Source: Muscardinus avellanarius
Lineage: Eukaryota > Chordata > Mammalia > Rodentia > Gliridae
Length of the DNA stretch: 64,000 nt
Assembly (NCBI GenBank): GCA_963383645.1
Contig: OY726560.1
Location: forward strand, 30,379,173 to 30,443,172
Reading direction: 5' to 3'
How positions within the stretch are numbered: position 1 is the first letter of the stretch; each line of letters starts with the position of its first letter. Below are positions 10,831 through 23,307 of the stretch, piece after piece. Position numbers and translations under genes: made by a program. The notes under the pieces are model-generated. The model did no database searches. It was given only the letters and a program-made list of their open reading frames with translations, and was not told where the DNA came from.

Positions 10831-12540
10831 CAGTCACCAAAGAAATTTTTATAAGATTAGGAAGGTTGCATTGAAGTGGCCACCCATATTTACTCTCAGA
10901 AACCTAACATAACAAATGAAGTTGAAGGTCACTCACTTGGTCACAGAGATGCCAGATTGTTGGCATGAAGTAGCAGTTGGTCCTTTTAATTTTGCATCTC
11001 CCATTTGATATCTGATTTTACCTTCTTCAAATCTTTGTTCAAATTTTTTTGAAAGTCATGGTAAAGTATACAAACAACCTCTGCTGGCCATTCATATAAA
11101 CAAAATTGGAAGCTTCAAACTAGGGAGAAACTGATTAAGGAATCAGTAAAGTCAGATACTAGCCTCATTTATCCTTGTTTATCTCAGACCAAATAACATA
11201 GGTTTTAGTTTTATCTTCCATTCTAGTAATTTAGTAGTTTGTATTAACTTGGAATATAATATTCTTAATAGAAACAAATTGTTACACCTGTTCCCTTCTT
11301 GATTTAAGAAATAAAAAGCAATATTTATAAATCTAAACTTATAAGTGACAAATATCTCATTTGGATTGGTAGCACAACTCTTTTTGCCAACTAACCTGAG
11401 AAACTGTTGGTTCTAAATGTGGCCCAGGTAAAAAGAAAACTCTTTAACAGATCTATGTTGCTTGCAGGTTGCTCTGACATTTGGTCCATATTACTTAGCA
11501 AATATTTTTGTTTGAAGTGTCTGTGGCAAATAGGAACGCTTTGCAGAGCATTTACCAAGCCTCTGTAGAAAATTTTACTGCAAACATAAATATTTGAATG
11601 CAAAATGAGGGTAAAAATGATGACACTCTCTGTAGGTAACTATTGTTGTTTTGAGAAAAAGTTCAAGTATATTACTGGGCACTACTAGACTGAATCCTTG
11701 ACCATTGACAACAAATTTATCATGAAAACATCACAAACAGGATTTTGTAAGGTTAATCAAACAATAAATGCATATAAACACAAAAGGTCTTTTTTAGAAA
11801 ATTAAATTTTATTATAAGACACTGAGTTAAACTGAGCCCAAAGGTTAGAATAAGGCATATAATGAGTAGCCCAGATTTTCTTTTATGCCTATTGTATTAC
11901 TTCCTTTCAATATGAATATGAATATAGTCCTCAATATGAATTTCGATGCTCATTAAGTTGAAAAATATTCTAACCATTTATAAATGATTTTGTACAATAT
12001 GCTGACACTACATGAAAATGGAGCATAATAGCTTCATCCTGAAAAATCCCTTAAGGAAAATTAGGGAAAGTCATTCGAGTGGACAGAATTTTGAGCATAG
12101 CACCTGGTTGCTCATTTTACCAAGAAGGAAAAAGTATCAGATGTAATTATCAAAATGTATTCATGACAAGTGGCAAATTATCTGGTTGGATGATCAAGGA
12201 CATGGAAGAAACACAATTAGAAAATTGGTCATAAGATATTCTAGGGAAGACTTATGTAGATTGACTTCCTCTCTAAATGAGCATAAAATATGAGAATATT
12301 TGTGTTTCATATGAAAGAGAACCAAAGAGCATCTCAATATATGACATCTCAATAAATGTATGAATGAAATTATCTGTTCTATGGATAGAAATCAGTCTGT
12401 CTCCCAGATACTCCTATTCTGTGCCAGTAAGCATAGCATCTTGGTGATAATGGCAGGAGGGATGGATATTTCAGGTTCAGGAATATGGACTTTGATAGCT
12501 ATGATCATGAGAATAGTTGCAAAAACAAAGACTGTAATTG
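10831..12540. other. No recognisable feature over about 1.7 kb
   Basis: AT-rich DNA. The frames at 11391-11603 and 12360-12575 look like chance. Confidence 0.4.
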
Positions 12541-12574
12541 TATTCGAGTTCTTTAGAGAAAGAGAAACAACATG

Positions 12575-12577
<3 letters not shown>

Positions 12578-12621
<44 letters not shown>
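12578..12621 (+). repeat. (TA)n microsatellite in a possible old dispersed repeat
   Basis: About 21 TA units. The flank GAGTTCTTTAGAGAAAGAGAAAC before it and GGGATTCATTATATTAC after it resemble a known type of old mammalian repeat with an internal TA tract, which I cannot name with confidence. Confidence 0.8.
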
Positions 12622-12628
<7 letters not shown>

Positions 12629-13112
12629 AGGGATTCATTATATTACTTCAAAGCTGGATATCCCCACAATGGTGCAAGTCTATATTGAAAGAATGAATAA
12701 ACAGGAACCTCATGTCCACTGGAATGGCAGCATCAATAGAGACACTTTCTCAAGAACCAAACCTGCATCCACTGATGTTTCCTCCTTCTGCTATTTGTTT
12801 CATCCAGGTCCCACATATTAAACAGTGCTACTTACATTCAGGATGCTCAGCTTGTTGTCTCACATATCACTTTAAAAACATTCTCAAGATACAACCAGAA
12901 GTTTCTTAATCCTAGGCAAGCATTTATCAGTCAAATGAAGTTGACAATCCAGACTAACCATCATCAAATAATAATTTGTATTTTTACCTCATATTGATGT
13001 GAATACAGTTGCATATGTACACAAATTTTATTCCTATCATCATTCTCCAGTTATCAAAAATAAGTATTAATAGAAGGTATGTATCTCAATGTTTGAAGTA
13101 AAGGAAATCATC
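12622..13112. other. No recognisable feature
   Basis: Nothing nameable. The 65-residue frame at 12712-12909 lacks support. Confidence 0.4.
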
Positions 13113-13335
13113 AAGCCGGGTGTGGTGGCACACATTTTTAATTCTAGTACTTGGGAGACTGAGACAGAAAGATCTACCGTTAAAAGATAGCCTCAACAAC
13201 TTAGCAAAGCCCTCCACACCTTAGTGAGACCCTGTTTCCAAATAAGAAATAAAATTGGGCTAGGGATTTAGCTTAGAGGTAGAATGCCTCTGGGTTCAAT
13301 CTCCAGTGCCACACACACACAAAAAAAAAAAAAAA
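13113..13335 (+). mobile_element. B1-dID SINE, older form
   Basis: AGCCGGGTGTGGTGGCACAC start, CTCAACAACTTAGCAAAGCC middle and the ID-like GGGCTAGGGATTTAGC...CTCCAGTGCC box, ending in an A-rich tail that runs into a GAA microsatellite. Confidence 0.88.
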
Positions 13336-13410
13336 AGAAGAAGAAGAAGAAGAAGAAGAAGAAGAAGAAGAAGAAGAAGAAGAAGAAGAAGAAGAAGAAG
13401 AAGAAGAAAA
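13336..13410 (+). repeat. (GAA)n microsatellite
   Basis: About 23 GAA/AAG units of pure purine, grown out of the SINE tail. Such tracts can form triplex DNA. The minus-strand reading as poly-Phe is spurious. Confidence 0.95.
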
Positions 13411-13839
13411 TGAAAGAAAGTAAATCACTAGAAGTGTTATTGGCTAGATAAGAAATGAATATCACATCAACATGGTGAAATGATTTTTGTTGTATTTTCT
13501 TTTGGAAATAGAGTTAGCATGTATTTATCTTTATGGTGAGCAGCCTCATTATTATAGTTGCATTAATACAGTTACATTATTTTATTATTGTGCTATGCCT
13601 TTGCACCAAAGTTCTGTATAATTTAAAGCTGAACATATGTGTGCCAAGATGCCAAAGAGCAGATTATGGGGGTTTTGCATCCTGTTGATTCGCTCAGCTG
13701 GGATCATCTCATGAATTCCCTTACAAGCATATTTCTCTCTCAGGTAAGGTTGACAAACTAATGGGAAGTTGAAGAAGTTTTGAAAGGTGTTTAGTCAGCA
13801 TATTTACAGCGATAATCCAAAATCCTGAGCACATACCTT
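13411..13839. other. No recognisable feature
   Basis: Mixed-composition sequence. It may be old repeat internal sequence, but this is not shown. Confidence 0.3.
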
Positions 13840-14195
13840 AGAAGGAAGATTATTTGCTCATGATTTGCCTTGGAGATATTGAGGATCAGTGCATGTGAGG
13901 CCAGGGACAATGGATCTCAGGGCATGGAAGCATTGGGACACAGAGAAAGGCAGAGCAAAAGGCTTTGCTTTCCACATTAGGAAGGTTGGAATCAAGAGGG
14001 AGAGAACAAAGGAAGAAGAAACCATATATAATTCCTCCAGCTGCAGCCCAGGGACCCATCTTCTTTACCCACAACTTACCAGTCTGGGCTACTGCCCAGA
14101 TAAATCCATTGTATGTATTTATCCATTGCTGGGATTACAATGTTTATGACTCAATTACGTCCACTCCAAATATCAGTTTGTGAGTTCTTCTAGGG
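13840..14195 (-). repeat. Probable MaLR-type LTR, antisense
   Basis: TTATTTGCTCATGATTTGCC, a GGATCTCAGGGCATGG stretch, ATAATTCCTCCAGCTGCAGC, CCCACAACTTACCAG and CAATGTTTATGACTCAATTA follow the reverse-complement order of MaLR LTRs. The open frames in it on both strands are shadows. Confidence 0.45.
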
Positions 14196-14289
14196 CTATT
14201 CTCTGCCCAACTATAACAGAAGGCAAAGTGAAGCTACACCCATCTCAACATTAGAAAAACAAGGTTATGTGCTTTTGTAGCTAACGTAC

Positions 14290-14511
14290 TTAGTGGAAGT
14301 TGTGCTGACACTTCTTGTAGGCCTTGGAAAGTGGCTCCTTGGTCTCTGCCCAATATTCTTCCTCAGTTTCTTCAAACCTTAAGAACAACTTGTATGCAGC
14401 TTCGTGGTCAGGTATATTAGCATCTTCGCCGCTCACTTGAATCATCAGCATTGCAGGGTAGATTTCCAGTTGTTCCCATGAGGTATAGCTTATTCTTAAA
14501 ATTCTAGCTTG
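14290..14511 (-). pseudogene. Unrecognised candidate pseudogene fragment (73 codons)
   Basis: The minus strand is open for 73 codons and ends in TAA at 14290. The predicted C-terminus is rich in charged and aromatic residues in a protein-like pattern (RFEETEEEYW and KAYKKCQHNFH). In a second frame immediately upstream (about 14520-14655) another protein-like run occurs, with ADEAILKSIAHAFLPALVSL. That would fit one ancestral frame broken by a stop and a frameshift, as in a processed pseudogene. I do not recognise the protein. Chance openness remains possible. Confidence 0.25.
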
Positions 14512-14699
14512 TCATTGTTCTCCCCTAGATCATGTCATGATCATTTATTTTCCCAAGTGATGCTGGATGCAGAGAGACTAAAGCCGGCAAAAATGCATGA
14601 GCTATAGACTTTAAGATTGCTTCATCAGCATCTATAATTCCAGAAGGCTTAATTCCTGTAAGGATCTACTTATATTACCTTAATTGGTTGTATTTCTCT

Positions 14700-16415
14700 G
14701 ATGGAAACAAAACTGACACAGTGATGATGGCATACATTTGAATTTAACATTTTTAAATTGACCAATAATATTCTACATTGTTCCTTATCTTAGAAAAATT
14801 CAAAATAAATGGGATAAGCTTTATAAAGAAAATACTGAGTTTAACATTGCAGACAAACATAAAAAAGAGTCATAAATAATCTTGGTTGTATATGTGTACA
14901 GAAATATATAATTTCTGTAATTATATAAATACTCATATAGAAATTATAATCACATATTTTTACTATATGATTGTAAATAGCATTGCATATTTTTCTGTTA
15001 GACACAATCTAAACCTAAGAATAATAAATAATTCATCACTGAAACATTATATAGGGTCTGTAAGTAGATCCACACATGGATGGTTAACTGATTTTTGATA
15101 AATTGGTCAAACAGTTCAATAAACAGTGAATAATATTTTCAAATATAACAATAAAAATTATAAAACAAAAAGCAATAAAGTATAATTCAAAATTAAAATA
15201 TCTATTTTCTTCAAAAACACTGTTGAAATAAAAGAAGAAAGCAAAAATCAAAAAGTAGCCATGACCTAAGAGTGACATTTTGAAATAAAAATCAGATGTT
15301 AATAAGACTATTGAAAAAAAAACCCCACAAATCTCAGCATAAAAAAATATGAGAGGTAGTACAGGAAAAAGATCACTATTTAACACAAGAATGTTAGAAA
15401 AGACTTTACAGGTAAAATAATATTGAAACAGATTTTAAATAAGAAATGGAGGCATGGAGAATCCCAGACAGATTGTTGTGTTTGAAACTACCCATCCATA
15501 AAATTTTTACGATCACAGACAAAAGTTTAAATAATGACATATAAGCATACATTTAATATATATATATATATACAGGTATAAATACATTTAATGTTAACAT
15601 ATATAAATAAAGTTATAAAATGTATAAATTAAGTTAACCACTAAAAATGTATCATTGGCAAATATATCTGTATAATGACCAGGACCTTTGGAACTCTGAT
15701 TTTACACACAGGAACATACACCACTTTGGAAGATCAAGCCCTTGGAGTGGGACACCTGTCTGATGGTCAGCTCTTCTTTTTCCTCTCTGTTCTCCAGGTC
15801 TGTTCCACACAGCAAAGGGGCGCCACAAGTGTGTGATAATCCAGCCTGCCCATTCAGTCTTTCAACTCCTCAGTGACTTCAGGCCAGTTTTCAAGGGAAA
15901 CAAGAAATTATATATCTAGTATGAACCACCTTTGGGAGGATGTTCCCAGGGAAGAGGCTTATGGAGGTCCTGGAGCTGAGGCTCTTTTTAGAAAGGAATT
16001 ATGGGATTCCAGATGTCTATAGTATAATCTTGAATGGGCATGTGCACTGGTACATTCTCTCTCTTGACAGACTCCCTTAAAGGAAAGAGCACAGCTGGAA
16101 AGATGTTACACAGACTGTAACCATTGAAAATATTCAGCTGAGGGCAGGGGATGTTACTCCCACATCAGGTCTTAATAGCAGTAGCCATTTGACACAATTG
16201 ACATTATTCAATGACTTGCTTGCATAGAACATGTGTGGCAAGGGTTACTAAATCAGGAAATCTATGTCAGGCTTTTTAGCAAAATAGCAAAGGGAGAAGT
16301 GAAGAAGAGTTTGATTGGGTAGTGTTTGGGGTGGTAGACAACGAGAGCGCCATGAGATTCTTTGAGTAGAAGACAAAAGCTATTTTGGTAGGAAGGAACT
16401 GGGCAAGTTTAAAAA
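14700..16415. other. No recognisable feature over about 1.7 kb
   Basis: 14700-15660 is strongly AT-rich with a short TA tract near 15560. 15680-16400 is noticeably less AT-rich and non-repetitive at this scale, but no open frame or family is recognisable. Confidence 0.35.
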
Positions 16416-16632
16416 AAACGGCAAGCCGGGCGTGGTGGCGCACGCCTGTAATCCCCGCGCTTGGGAGGCGGAGACAGTAGGATCGCGCAGGTTCGAAGCC
16501 AGCCGCGCTGGCGTAAGAGACCCTGTTTCAAAAATATAAAATAGGTCTGGGAGTGTAGCCCGGAGAAAGAAGGGCTTCCAGGAACCCCAGTACCACCAAA
16601 AAATAAAAAATAAAAAATAAAAATGGCAAGGA
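16416..16632 (+). mobile_element. B1-dID SINE, least diverged copy in the window
   Basis: The copy at about 16424-16622 has nearly all B1-half CpGs intact (GGGCGTGGTGGCGCACGCC, CGCGCTGGCGTAAGAGACC), an ID-like GTCTGGGAGTGTAGCCCGG and an A5-T-type tail. GGCAAG occurs on both sides as a short probable target duplication. It serves as the best reference for the recent subfamily. Confidence 0.93.
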
Positions 16633-18064
16633 CATACTTCTACTGGAATTTAGAGAAAAGGAGCCCAAATAATCAGAGTGATGTGAACAAGTTGACCTAT
16701 ATGAGTCCTTACAAATTAAAATTATTAGGAATAGCATGATTCTATCAGTATTTCAAAAAATAACTTCAGCTACAGTAGAAAAACAGTTTAGAAAAGCAGT
16801 AAAACCAAATACAGTAAATACAGGTGATCAGCTGGAAGTATGTTTATTGGACTTGGCTGAACATCTGAAAAAAATGAGCATTCACAATATACAAGCAAAT
16901 AAATTGGGTGCAGATTAGACTCGGTTGTAAAGTAGAGAAACTCAGGTTTTTGTAACAAGGTGGCTGTTTGTCTTTTTGAAATTATATTCAAGACTGACAG
17001 ATTAGAGTGGGACAGGTTATGGTTTCTGAGATTCTATATTGTGCTATACTTTTAGAATAACAAGTAAATTGATAAAAATTGCAGTAAAGTTTTTATGGAA
17101 TACTTGAGGAAAATAATTTAACTACTGGTAGAAATAATTTGAGCAAATTGCATATATATGTATATATAATCATCTAGATTTAGATGTCACAATATTATAA
17201 TGCCTTAAATGAAACATAATATATAAGTAATTTAGTATGTAGAATAAACTGTATAATAACCCATTTCACTAATTTATTCTAATAATCCATTTCATGAATT
17301 TACTCTAATAAATAACAAATGTGATTCTACATAATATACACAAATGGGAACCGGGTGTGGGATATGAACAGGTAATACCTTTTATTTCATAAAGAAAGCA
17401 GAGGTGGGAATTCAGTGTAGGATACATCAGAGTTGTGGTACATACTTTAGAGTTAATTGAGTAGAATGAGCTGCTCATTTTCTCCTACTCGCATTGTAGA
17501 AAAATCATAGCTAACTAGTACAATTTTGCTTGTTTGTATGGAAAGCAAAAATCTGTTTAATAATTATTTCTAAAATCTTAAATCTGTATAACAAGTGAGT
17601 TGAAAAACAGTGGGAGAGGGGCACAGCATGTGTAAATGAGAAAACTGCATGATCAACAATATTGCATTATAAAGAAGAGATAAACTAAAATCAGTTTTGC
17701 AGATAATTGGCCTAGAACTGATTACCTGAAAGAAAAGATGAGCAAGAGTACTAACAATGTTTCTCAGAATACCAGAAACTTACTTTTTATCTCCTGAAAA
17801 TTTCAAAAAGATGATGAAAATAGAAGCAATGGACAAGTGGCAAAATAAAGCATGGGAATAACTATCGATTTTCTTATTCAAGACAGAAAATTTATCAGAT
17901 GAAATAGAATGCATAGATCTCAGTTGGTATTTTGCCAAAAATATTTCATGATATCAGGTCAGGCTATGACCCTTAGTTTATCAGGTTAGGACCCTAAGTT
18001 TACCTTATTTAATTAAAAGTGGTGAACAAAATCTTAGTGATGAAGAATAGGAAAAAAATGAAAG
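16633..18064. other. No recognisable feature over about 1.4 kb
   Basis: AT-rich. Short frames at 16736-16918 and 16788-16991 overlap on opposite strands and look like chance. Confidence 0.4.
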
Positions 18065-18065
18065 A

Positions 18066-18299
18066 GCCGGGTGTGATGGTACACTCTTGTAATCCCAGTA
18101 ATTGGGAGCTGAGACAGGAAGACTGCACAGGTTTGAAAGCAGCCACGGCTTTTAGTGAGGCTCTCAGCAACTTAGTGAGAACCTGTTTCCAAATAAAATA
18201 TAAAATAGGTCTGGGAGTGTAGCCTGGAGGTAGAAAGCCCCTGGGTTCCATCCCCAGTACCACAAATCAATCAATTAAATAAATAAATAAATAAATAAG
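18066..18299 (+). mobile_element. B1-dID SINE, older form
   Basis: GCCGGGTGTGATGGTACAC start, TTTAGTGAGGCTCTCAGC middle, ID-like GGTCTGGGAGTGTAGCCTGG...CCATCCCCAGTACC, and an AAAT-repeat tail. Confidence 0.9.
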
Positions 18300-18569
18300 C
18301 TTATATAACATGGCATACTCTAAATAAAAATACCTTTGGGAAGGTGTTGATATTTAGGTTTAGATACAGTAACCATAACATACGTGAATGATGATCAGTA
18401 AATAAATCGATATGAACGCTTTGTAATACTCATTATTTAAAACCAGGACACCCTAATGTATTGTATGGTTTATCACCAGCTTTTCTTTGGAATATATAAC
18501 ACTCATTTATTATGCCATAGGAGTAGAATCATCCTAATTTATAGAAAAGAAAGCTGAGATCGGAAGAGA

Positions 18570-18813
18570 TCAGCCTGTTTATTTTATTTATTTATTTTTT
18601 TTTTTTATTTTTTTTTGGGGGGGTGGTAATGGGGTTCCTGGAAGCCCTTCTACCATCGGGCTACACTCCCAGGCCTATTTTATGTTTTGTATTTGGAAAC
18701 AGGATCTCTTAAGCCAGCACGGCTGGCTTTGAACCTGCACGATCCTCCTGTCTCTGCCTCCCAAATTCGGGGATTACAAGCCTGTGCCACCACGCCCGGC
18801 TCAATCTGTTTAT
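18570..18813 (-). mobile_element. B1-dID SINE, recent subfamily, antisense
   Basis: The minus-strand copy (about 18582-18801) reads in plus orientation as a T-rich tail, GGGGTTCCTGGAAGCCCTTC, GGATCTCTTAAGCCAGC and CACCACGCCCGGC. CAGCCTGTTTAT and CAATCTGTTTAT at the ends are the probable target duplication, with two mismatches. Confidence 0.9.
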
Positions 18814-20379
18814 AGCAAATGTATATGACCCAGAGAATTTGCCACCATTTACACCGACTAATCGAGACTAAGTTATTTGAGAAAACATTGGACTTCATTA
18901 CTTCTTGTGTTTTAATGTTTGTTTTTTTCTGGCTTTTAGTTTTAATCAACACAGTTTCATCATTTTGCATTACTCGCACTCACAGGTCAACATAAATGTG
19001 TAAGAAGTAGTTTATACCCAATCACACTAAAGTAGTTGTTTGCTAGAATGTATAACCTTAATTACTTAATAATATTCTTTTTAGTAAAAATATAAAGAAG
19101 TTTCTTTTAAGTATATCAAGATTAAGCATCTGAGTTCTTTAATTACACAAGCAAGATAACATAAAGTATGCTCCCTCATATGAGTTTTTTACTTCCTCTC
19201 ATTTCCTTTGGATTAATCTGCCTTATACAAAATTTTGTTACCTCTAAAGGTGAATGGATCTTAAATTAATAAAGGGGAAAAATACTTTTATCACCGAGAG
19301 GAATGAAAATTAACATATATTTAAGGGATAAAATAATATGCTTCATAAAGTCAAGGAAACTGGTTTTATTTGTTTCCAAACACTGTTTTCATTTGTTCAC
19401 TATTGAACTAATAGAAAAGATAACTAGTTTTTAAAAACATTTTAGTCTGATTTTATGCTTTTTATATAACTTTTTGGTTAATCTCATTTTATATTCAGAC
19501 ATAGTCAAGGTGAATTTTTTAAATTTCAGTCTCCAACTACTTTTAAAGTTTTATCTAAATATGGAAATAATTTTTGTATCATTTTCAGTCCCTCCCCCAA
19601 TACATTAATTATGAATATTTTACCTAACCCTGCTCTCTAGTATCCTGTAATCTCTCCACTTACCCTCCTTGGCCAAAATTGATGGTTTATTTCTCAAACT
19701 TCCTGGAATTCAAGTTCAGCGTGGCACGGGCAGTGCTAGTTTGGTTCATCACTGAGTCAGTTTATATACCAGTTAATGCCATTCCATACTCAATCCCTAT
19801 GTAGTTTTTGAGTGCATAAATAAGAAAGTAAATATATTCTCATTTCCTAAGCTATTTAAATATTATTATTTTTATAAGCATGGAACGTAATTTTTATCTG
19901 TGTGTACACAAATTTTTGTCTTCACTATCATCAGCTTGAAAAGTCTCCTGAAAGATTCTACATCAGAAGAAGAATCAGCAATCTCTGGTGGAAAAAGTTA
20001 TTTTTGCTATTTCTTATTTTTAATAAAAATTTTAAAATTATCACATACATACACATATATACACACACCCACACACAGTTACACAACTTTCCCAACTATG
20101 TCTTTCTGGTTACATATTATAAATTCTAATTATTAACCTTTCCAGACACAGCTTTTCATTTATGAACTAATCATTTAAGAATGGTACACATTTGAATTTA
20201 ATGTCTTTCTCAATATAATTTGTTTCAAATACTAAAAGTATTTTAGGCAAGATAATTTAATAAAGGCATTTAAAGATTACATTATCAAGTGTATGTCAAA
20301 TAGCCATCCAGAGAGTCCATGTTTTATGTCTTCTATTTGACACTGTTTCTGTGAGTTGGTTGTGAAATACAGAAGACAG
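18814..20379. other. No recognisable feature over about 1.6 kb
   Basis: AT-rich with a minor CA-rich patch near 20045-20080. Nothing nameable. Confidence 0.4.
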
Positions 20380-20526
20380 TGAGTTTAGCAACTTCTTTTA
20401 TAATTTTTTTTTGCAGTATTGAGAGTTGAACCCAGGGGCCTTCTACCTCCAAAATATACCCCAATCCCCATTTCTTATCTGTTATTTGGAAATAGGTTCT
20501 CACTAAGTAGCTGAGTTTAGCAACTT
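20380..20526 (-). mobile_element. 5'-truncated B1-dID SINE, antisense, perfect duplication
   Basis: A T-run, GAGAGTTGAACCCAGGGGCC and GGAAATAGGTTCTCACTAAG give the ID half and part of the middle of the element. TGAGTTTAGCAACTT at 20380-20394 and 20512-20526 is a 15-bp perfect target duplication, so the copy was truncated on insertion. Confidence 0.88.
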
Positions 20527-21289
20527 TACATCACTAAATTTTTACACAAGCTTGTCAGTTCAATTTTTCTTCCATTTTCATCTTCCTTCATCTCAGTGAA
20601 ATTGCCATAGGCTACTAATCTTGAATCAAATTTATCTAAAATTTAAACATAATGAAAATGGGAAATGATGAATGGAAACTAGACACAACCATCAATTTAG
20701 ATCTTAAGAAAACAAATTCTTCAAGTTATGGAACATCAACACTTATGCCTGTGGTAACAAGAGCAACAAGATAAATATAGTAGTGAATTACAAATAATTA
20801 ATACTCATGTTGTACTAGTTTACTATAGTAATTGTTTAAGTACTCAGTGATTTAAGTTGTTTCTATTATTCATTGTCCTCTTTTATCTACTTAAAATTAT
20901 AAGTGAATATCATTGAATCAATTTTAGTGCTTCTTAAGGAAAAGGAATTCAAAATACATATCATAAATTACAAATTGATTTGTAGGCATCAAAATCAGAC
21001 TTACAAAATTTACTGTGTACATAGAAAGTATGTATAGTCTCTGAGTGACTATGAGAAGAACAAGAACAAAAATCAAAACTTATGATTCTTTCCTTGGGTA
21101 CTAGCCAAAATTAATTTTGAGAGAATTTCCTACAGACTGTTATTAAAGCATGTAGTTGCACTGAAAAATAACCTGTAAATATTATCTAATAAGATAATTG
21201 GTTTCCTAGTTGAAAAAACTGATTCCATGGGTATGAGACAGGATGGTTTTGTTCCCAATAGACCAGATATTTCTTTGGATCAGAATAAA

Positions 21290-21294
<5 letters not shown>
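20527..21294. other. No recognisable feature
   Basis: AT-rich, nothing nameable. Confidence 0.4.

Positions 21295-21342
<48 letters not shown>
21295..21342 (+). repeat. (TA)n microsatellite
   Basis: About 24 uninterrupted AT units, a candidate for hairpin formation and length polymorphism. Confidence 0.95.
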
Positions 21343-21346
<4 letters not shown>

Positions 21347-21409
21347 CACTATCATTTCATTTTTTATTATAATTACTAACATTTACTGAAGGTTAAAAAT
21401 ATACTTGGC

Positions 21410-21616
21410 AGCCAGGTGTGGTGGATAACACCTGTAATTTCAGTACTTGGAAAGCTGAGACAGGAGGATCCCAGTTTGAGGACAGCCTCAGGTACTTAGT
21501 GAGGCCTTCTGCAACTTAGGAGATACTGTTTAAAAAAAAGAATAAAAAATAGGGCTGTAGTTGTAGTTCAAAGATAGAATGACCCTGGGTTCCATCCCCA
21601 GTACCACAAAAAATAA
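21410..21616 (+). mobile_element. B1-dID SINE, older form
   Basis: AGCCAGGTGTGGTGGATAAC start, CTCAGGTACTTAGTGAGGCC middle, ID-like box ending CCATCCCCAGTACC, then an A-rich tail leading into a TA tract. Confidence 0.88.
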
Positions 21617-21665
21617 TATATATATATATATATATTTTATATATATATATAATTTATATACACAC
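21617..21665 (+). repeat. (TA)n-rich SINE tail
   Basis: Two TA tracts separated by TTT, grown from the SINE tail, with a short CA tract after. Confidence 0.85.
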
Positions 21666-22465
21666 AGACACACACTAGGCCATTTGATGTACTTTAGACA
21701 ACAACTTCTTTATTTTATACTCTAATGTGTATCTCTAGTGGCAAGGTTCGAACATACCATGTTGTGTGCAATGATCACTGATTCCGTTGAAACATATTAT
21801 ACTACTTTACTAACCTGGAATATTTGATTCTAGCTTCATATTTTCTTAAAATGAAATGGCACATTTGAAACCAACTTTGCTTACCCAGATTATTTTAATA
21901 CACTTACTACAAGTTATCATGTCTATATGAAGTATAAACAAAAGACTATTGCTTAAGTCATTTTAACCGCATTAATTTGTAGTTTACATTAATTTGTGGC
22001 TTAATTTAAAATGTGAAAAAATGTTTGTGCTGATTTCCAGATTTTAAAATAAATGAAATGCATGTTTTGCCTTTGCTTTGTGAATTTGTTATTGTGGTGA
22101 TTATCAAAATAGTTAAGTCCATGGATAATAAATCCAAAACATGTTTTCAGTGCCAAAAGTTTGCTTTAGGTGAATATGTATGGGAATAGCTGACTTGACC
22201 AATATCACAGTTCAGAAAGATTAAAGGCAGATAATCAGGTCTATTGTGTATGCACACGCCAGCAGAGAACAAAATACTAGTTCCCTTTTATTGTGAAGTC
22301 ACCTGACCCAGAAGTTATTTTCATAGAACTTTCATCTTTTCTTAGATTTAGGTAGAATAATTTGTGAAAATAGAAGTAAATATATTATCACAAACAATGC
22401 TAACAAGGTTTGGCTCCCTTTCTTTTCTCAGTTTTTTTGTTTGTTTTTTTGGTTGGTTGGTTTGG

Positions 22466-22467
<2 letters not shown>
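21666..22467. other. No recognisable feature
   Basis: AT-rich, nothing nameable. Confidence 0.4.

Positions 22468-22516
<49 letters not shown>
22468..22516 (+). repeat. (TG)n microsatellite
   Basis: About 23 TG units at the tail of the following antisense SINE. The reading frame alternating Cys and Val across it is spurious. Confidence 0.95.
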
Positions 22517-22517
<1 letters not shown>

Positions 22518-22697
22518 TACTAGAGATTGAGGCAGGGGTAATTCTCCTCTGAGCTACACCCCCAAACCTATTTTTTTATTCTTTATTTTGAAATGGAGTC
22601 TCACTAAGTTCCAGAAGGCCTCACTAAGTATCAGAGGCTGGCAGCAAACCCAATCCCAATTACTGTGATTACAAGAGAGTGCCACCATGCCTAGTTT
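22517..22697 (-). mobile_element. B1-dID SINE, older form, antisense
   Basis: GGTACTAGAGATTGAGGC, GAGTCTCACTAAGTTCC, CCTCACTAAGTATCAGAGGC and GTGCCACCATGCCTAG in reversed element order. Confidence 0.85.
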
Positions 22698-23099
22698 TAT
22701 TTCTCAGTTTTTTCTTTTGGTAGAGCATAAAGTGGCAGTAGTGCCAGTTTAGCTACCATTTTATAAGCTCTAGGGGAAATATCTTACTCTAAGACATAGG
22801 GAGCTTCCTTCAGAACATAAATCTACTCTAAATTTTGGCCATGATGATCAATTTTGATGAACCAAGACAAGTTCTAATTAACAAACTGTTTCTGTTTGTT
22901 TGGGTTATTCTGTCTGTGTGAGTTGTGGTAGAGTATAAGCTACTATAACCAAAAACAGCAACAAAAGATAATACATTAAATAAGATCGAGTCTTATTTCT
23001 CTATTATATCAGTCTTTGGTGATTAGTCTAAGTTTGGCACAAAGCTCTTTAATGTGGGTTGGTCTAGAGTTTCAGATAATTCTATATTTTTACAATGGA
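22698..23099. other. No recognisable feature
   Basis: No nameable element. Confidence 0.4.
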
Positions 23100-23307
23100 A
23101 TTTTTTTCCTTGTGCTGGGATTGAACCTAGGGGCATTCTACCTTTGAGCTATACCTCCAGCCCTATTTTTTATTCTTTACTTTGAAACAGGGTCTCAATA
23201 AATTTCAGAGGGCATCACTAAGTAGCTGAGGCTGGCTGCAAACCCAGATCCTCCTGTCTCAGTCCCTCGGGTACTGATATTACACTTGTGCAGCGCCACA
23301 CTTGGCT
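23100..23307 (-). mobile_element. B1-dID SINE, older form, antisense
   Basis: TGGGATTGAACCTAGGGGC, CCTCCAGCCCTATTTTT, GAAACAGGGTCTCAATAAA and GTAGCTGAGGCTGGCTGC mark a full-length older copy on the minus strand. Confidence 0.87.

Noticed and set aside
13268..13465. Poly-Phe frame, minus strand
   Set aside because: Produced by the GAA microsatellite.
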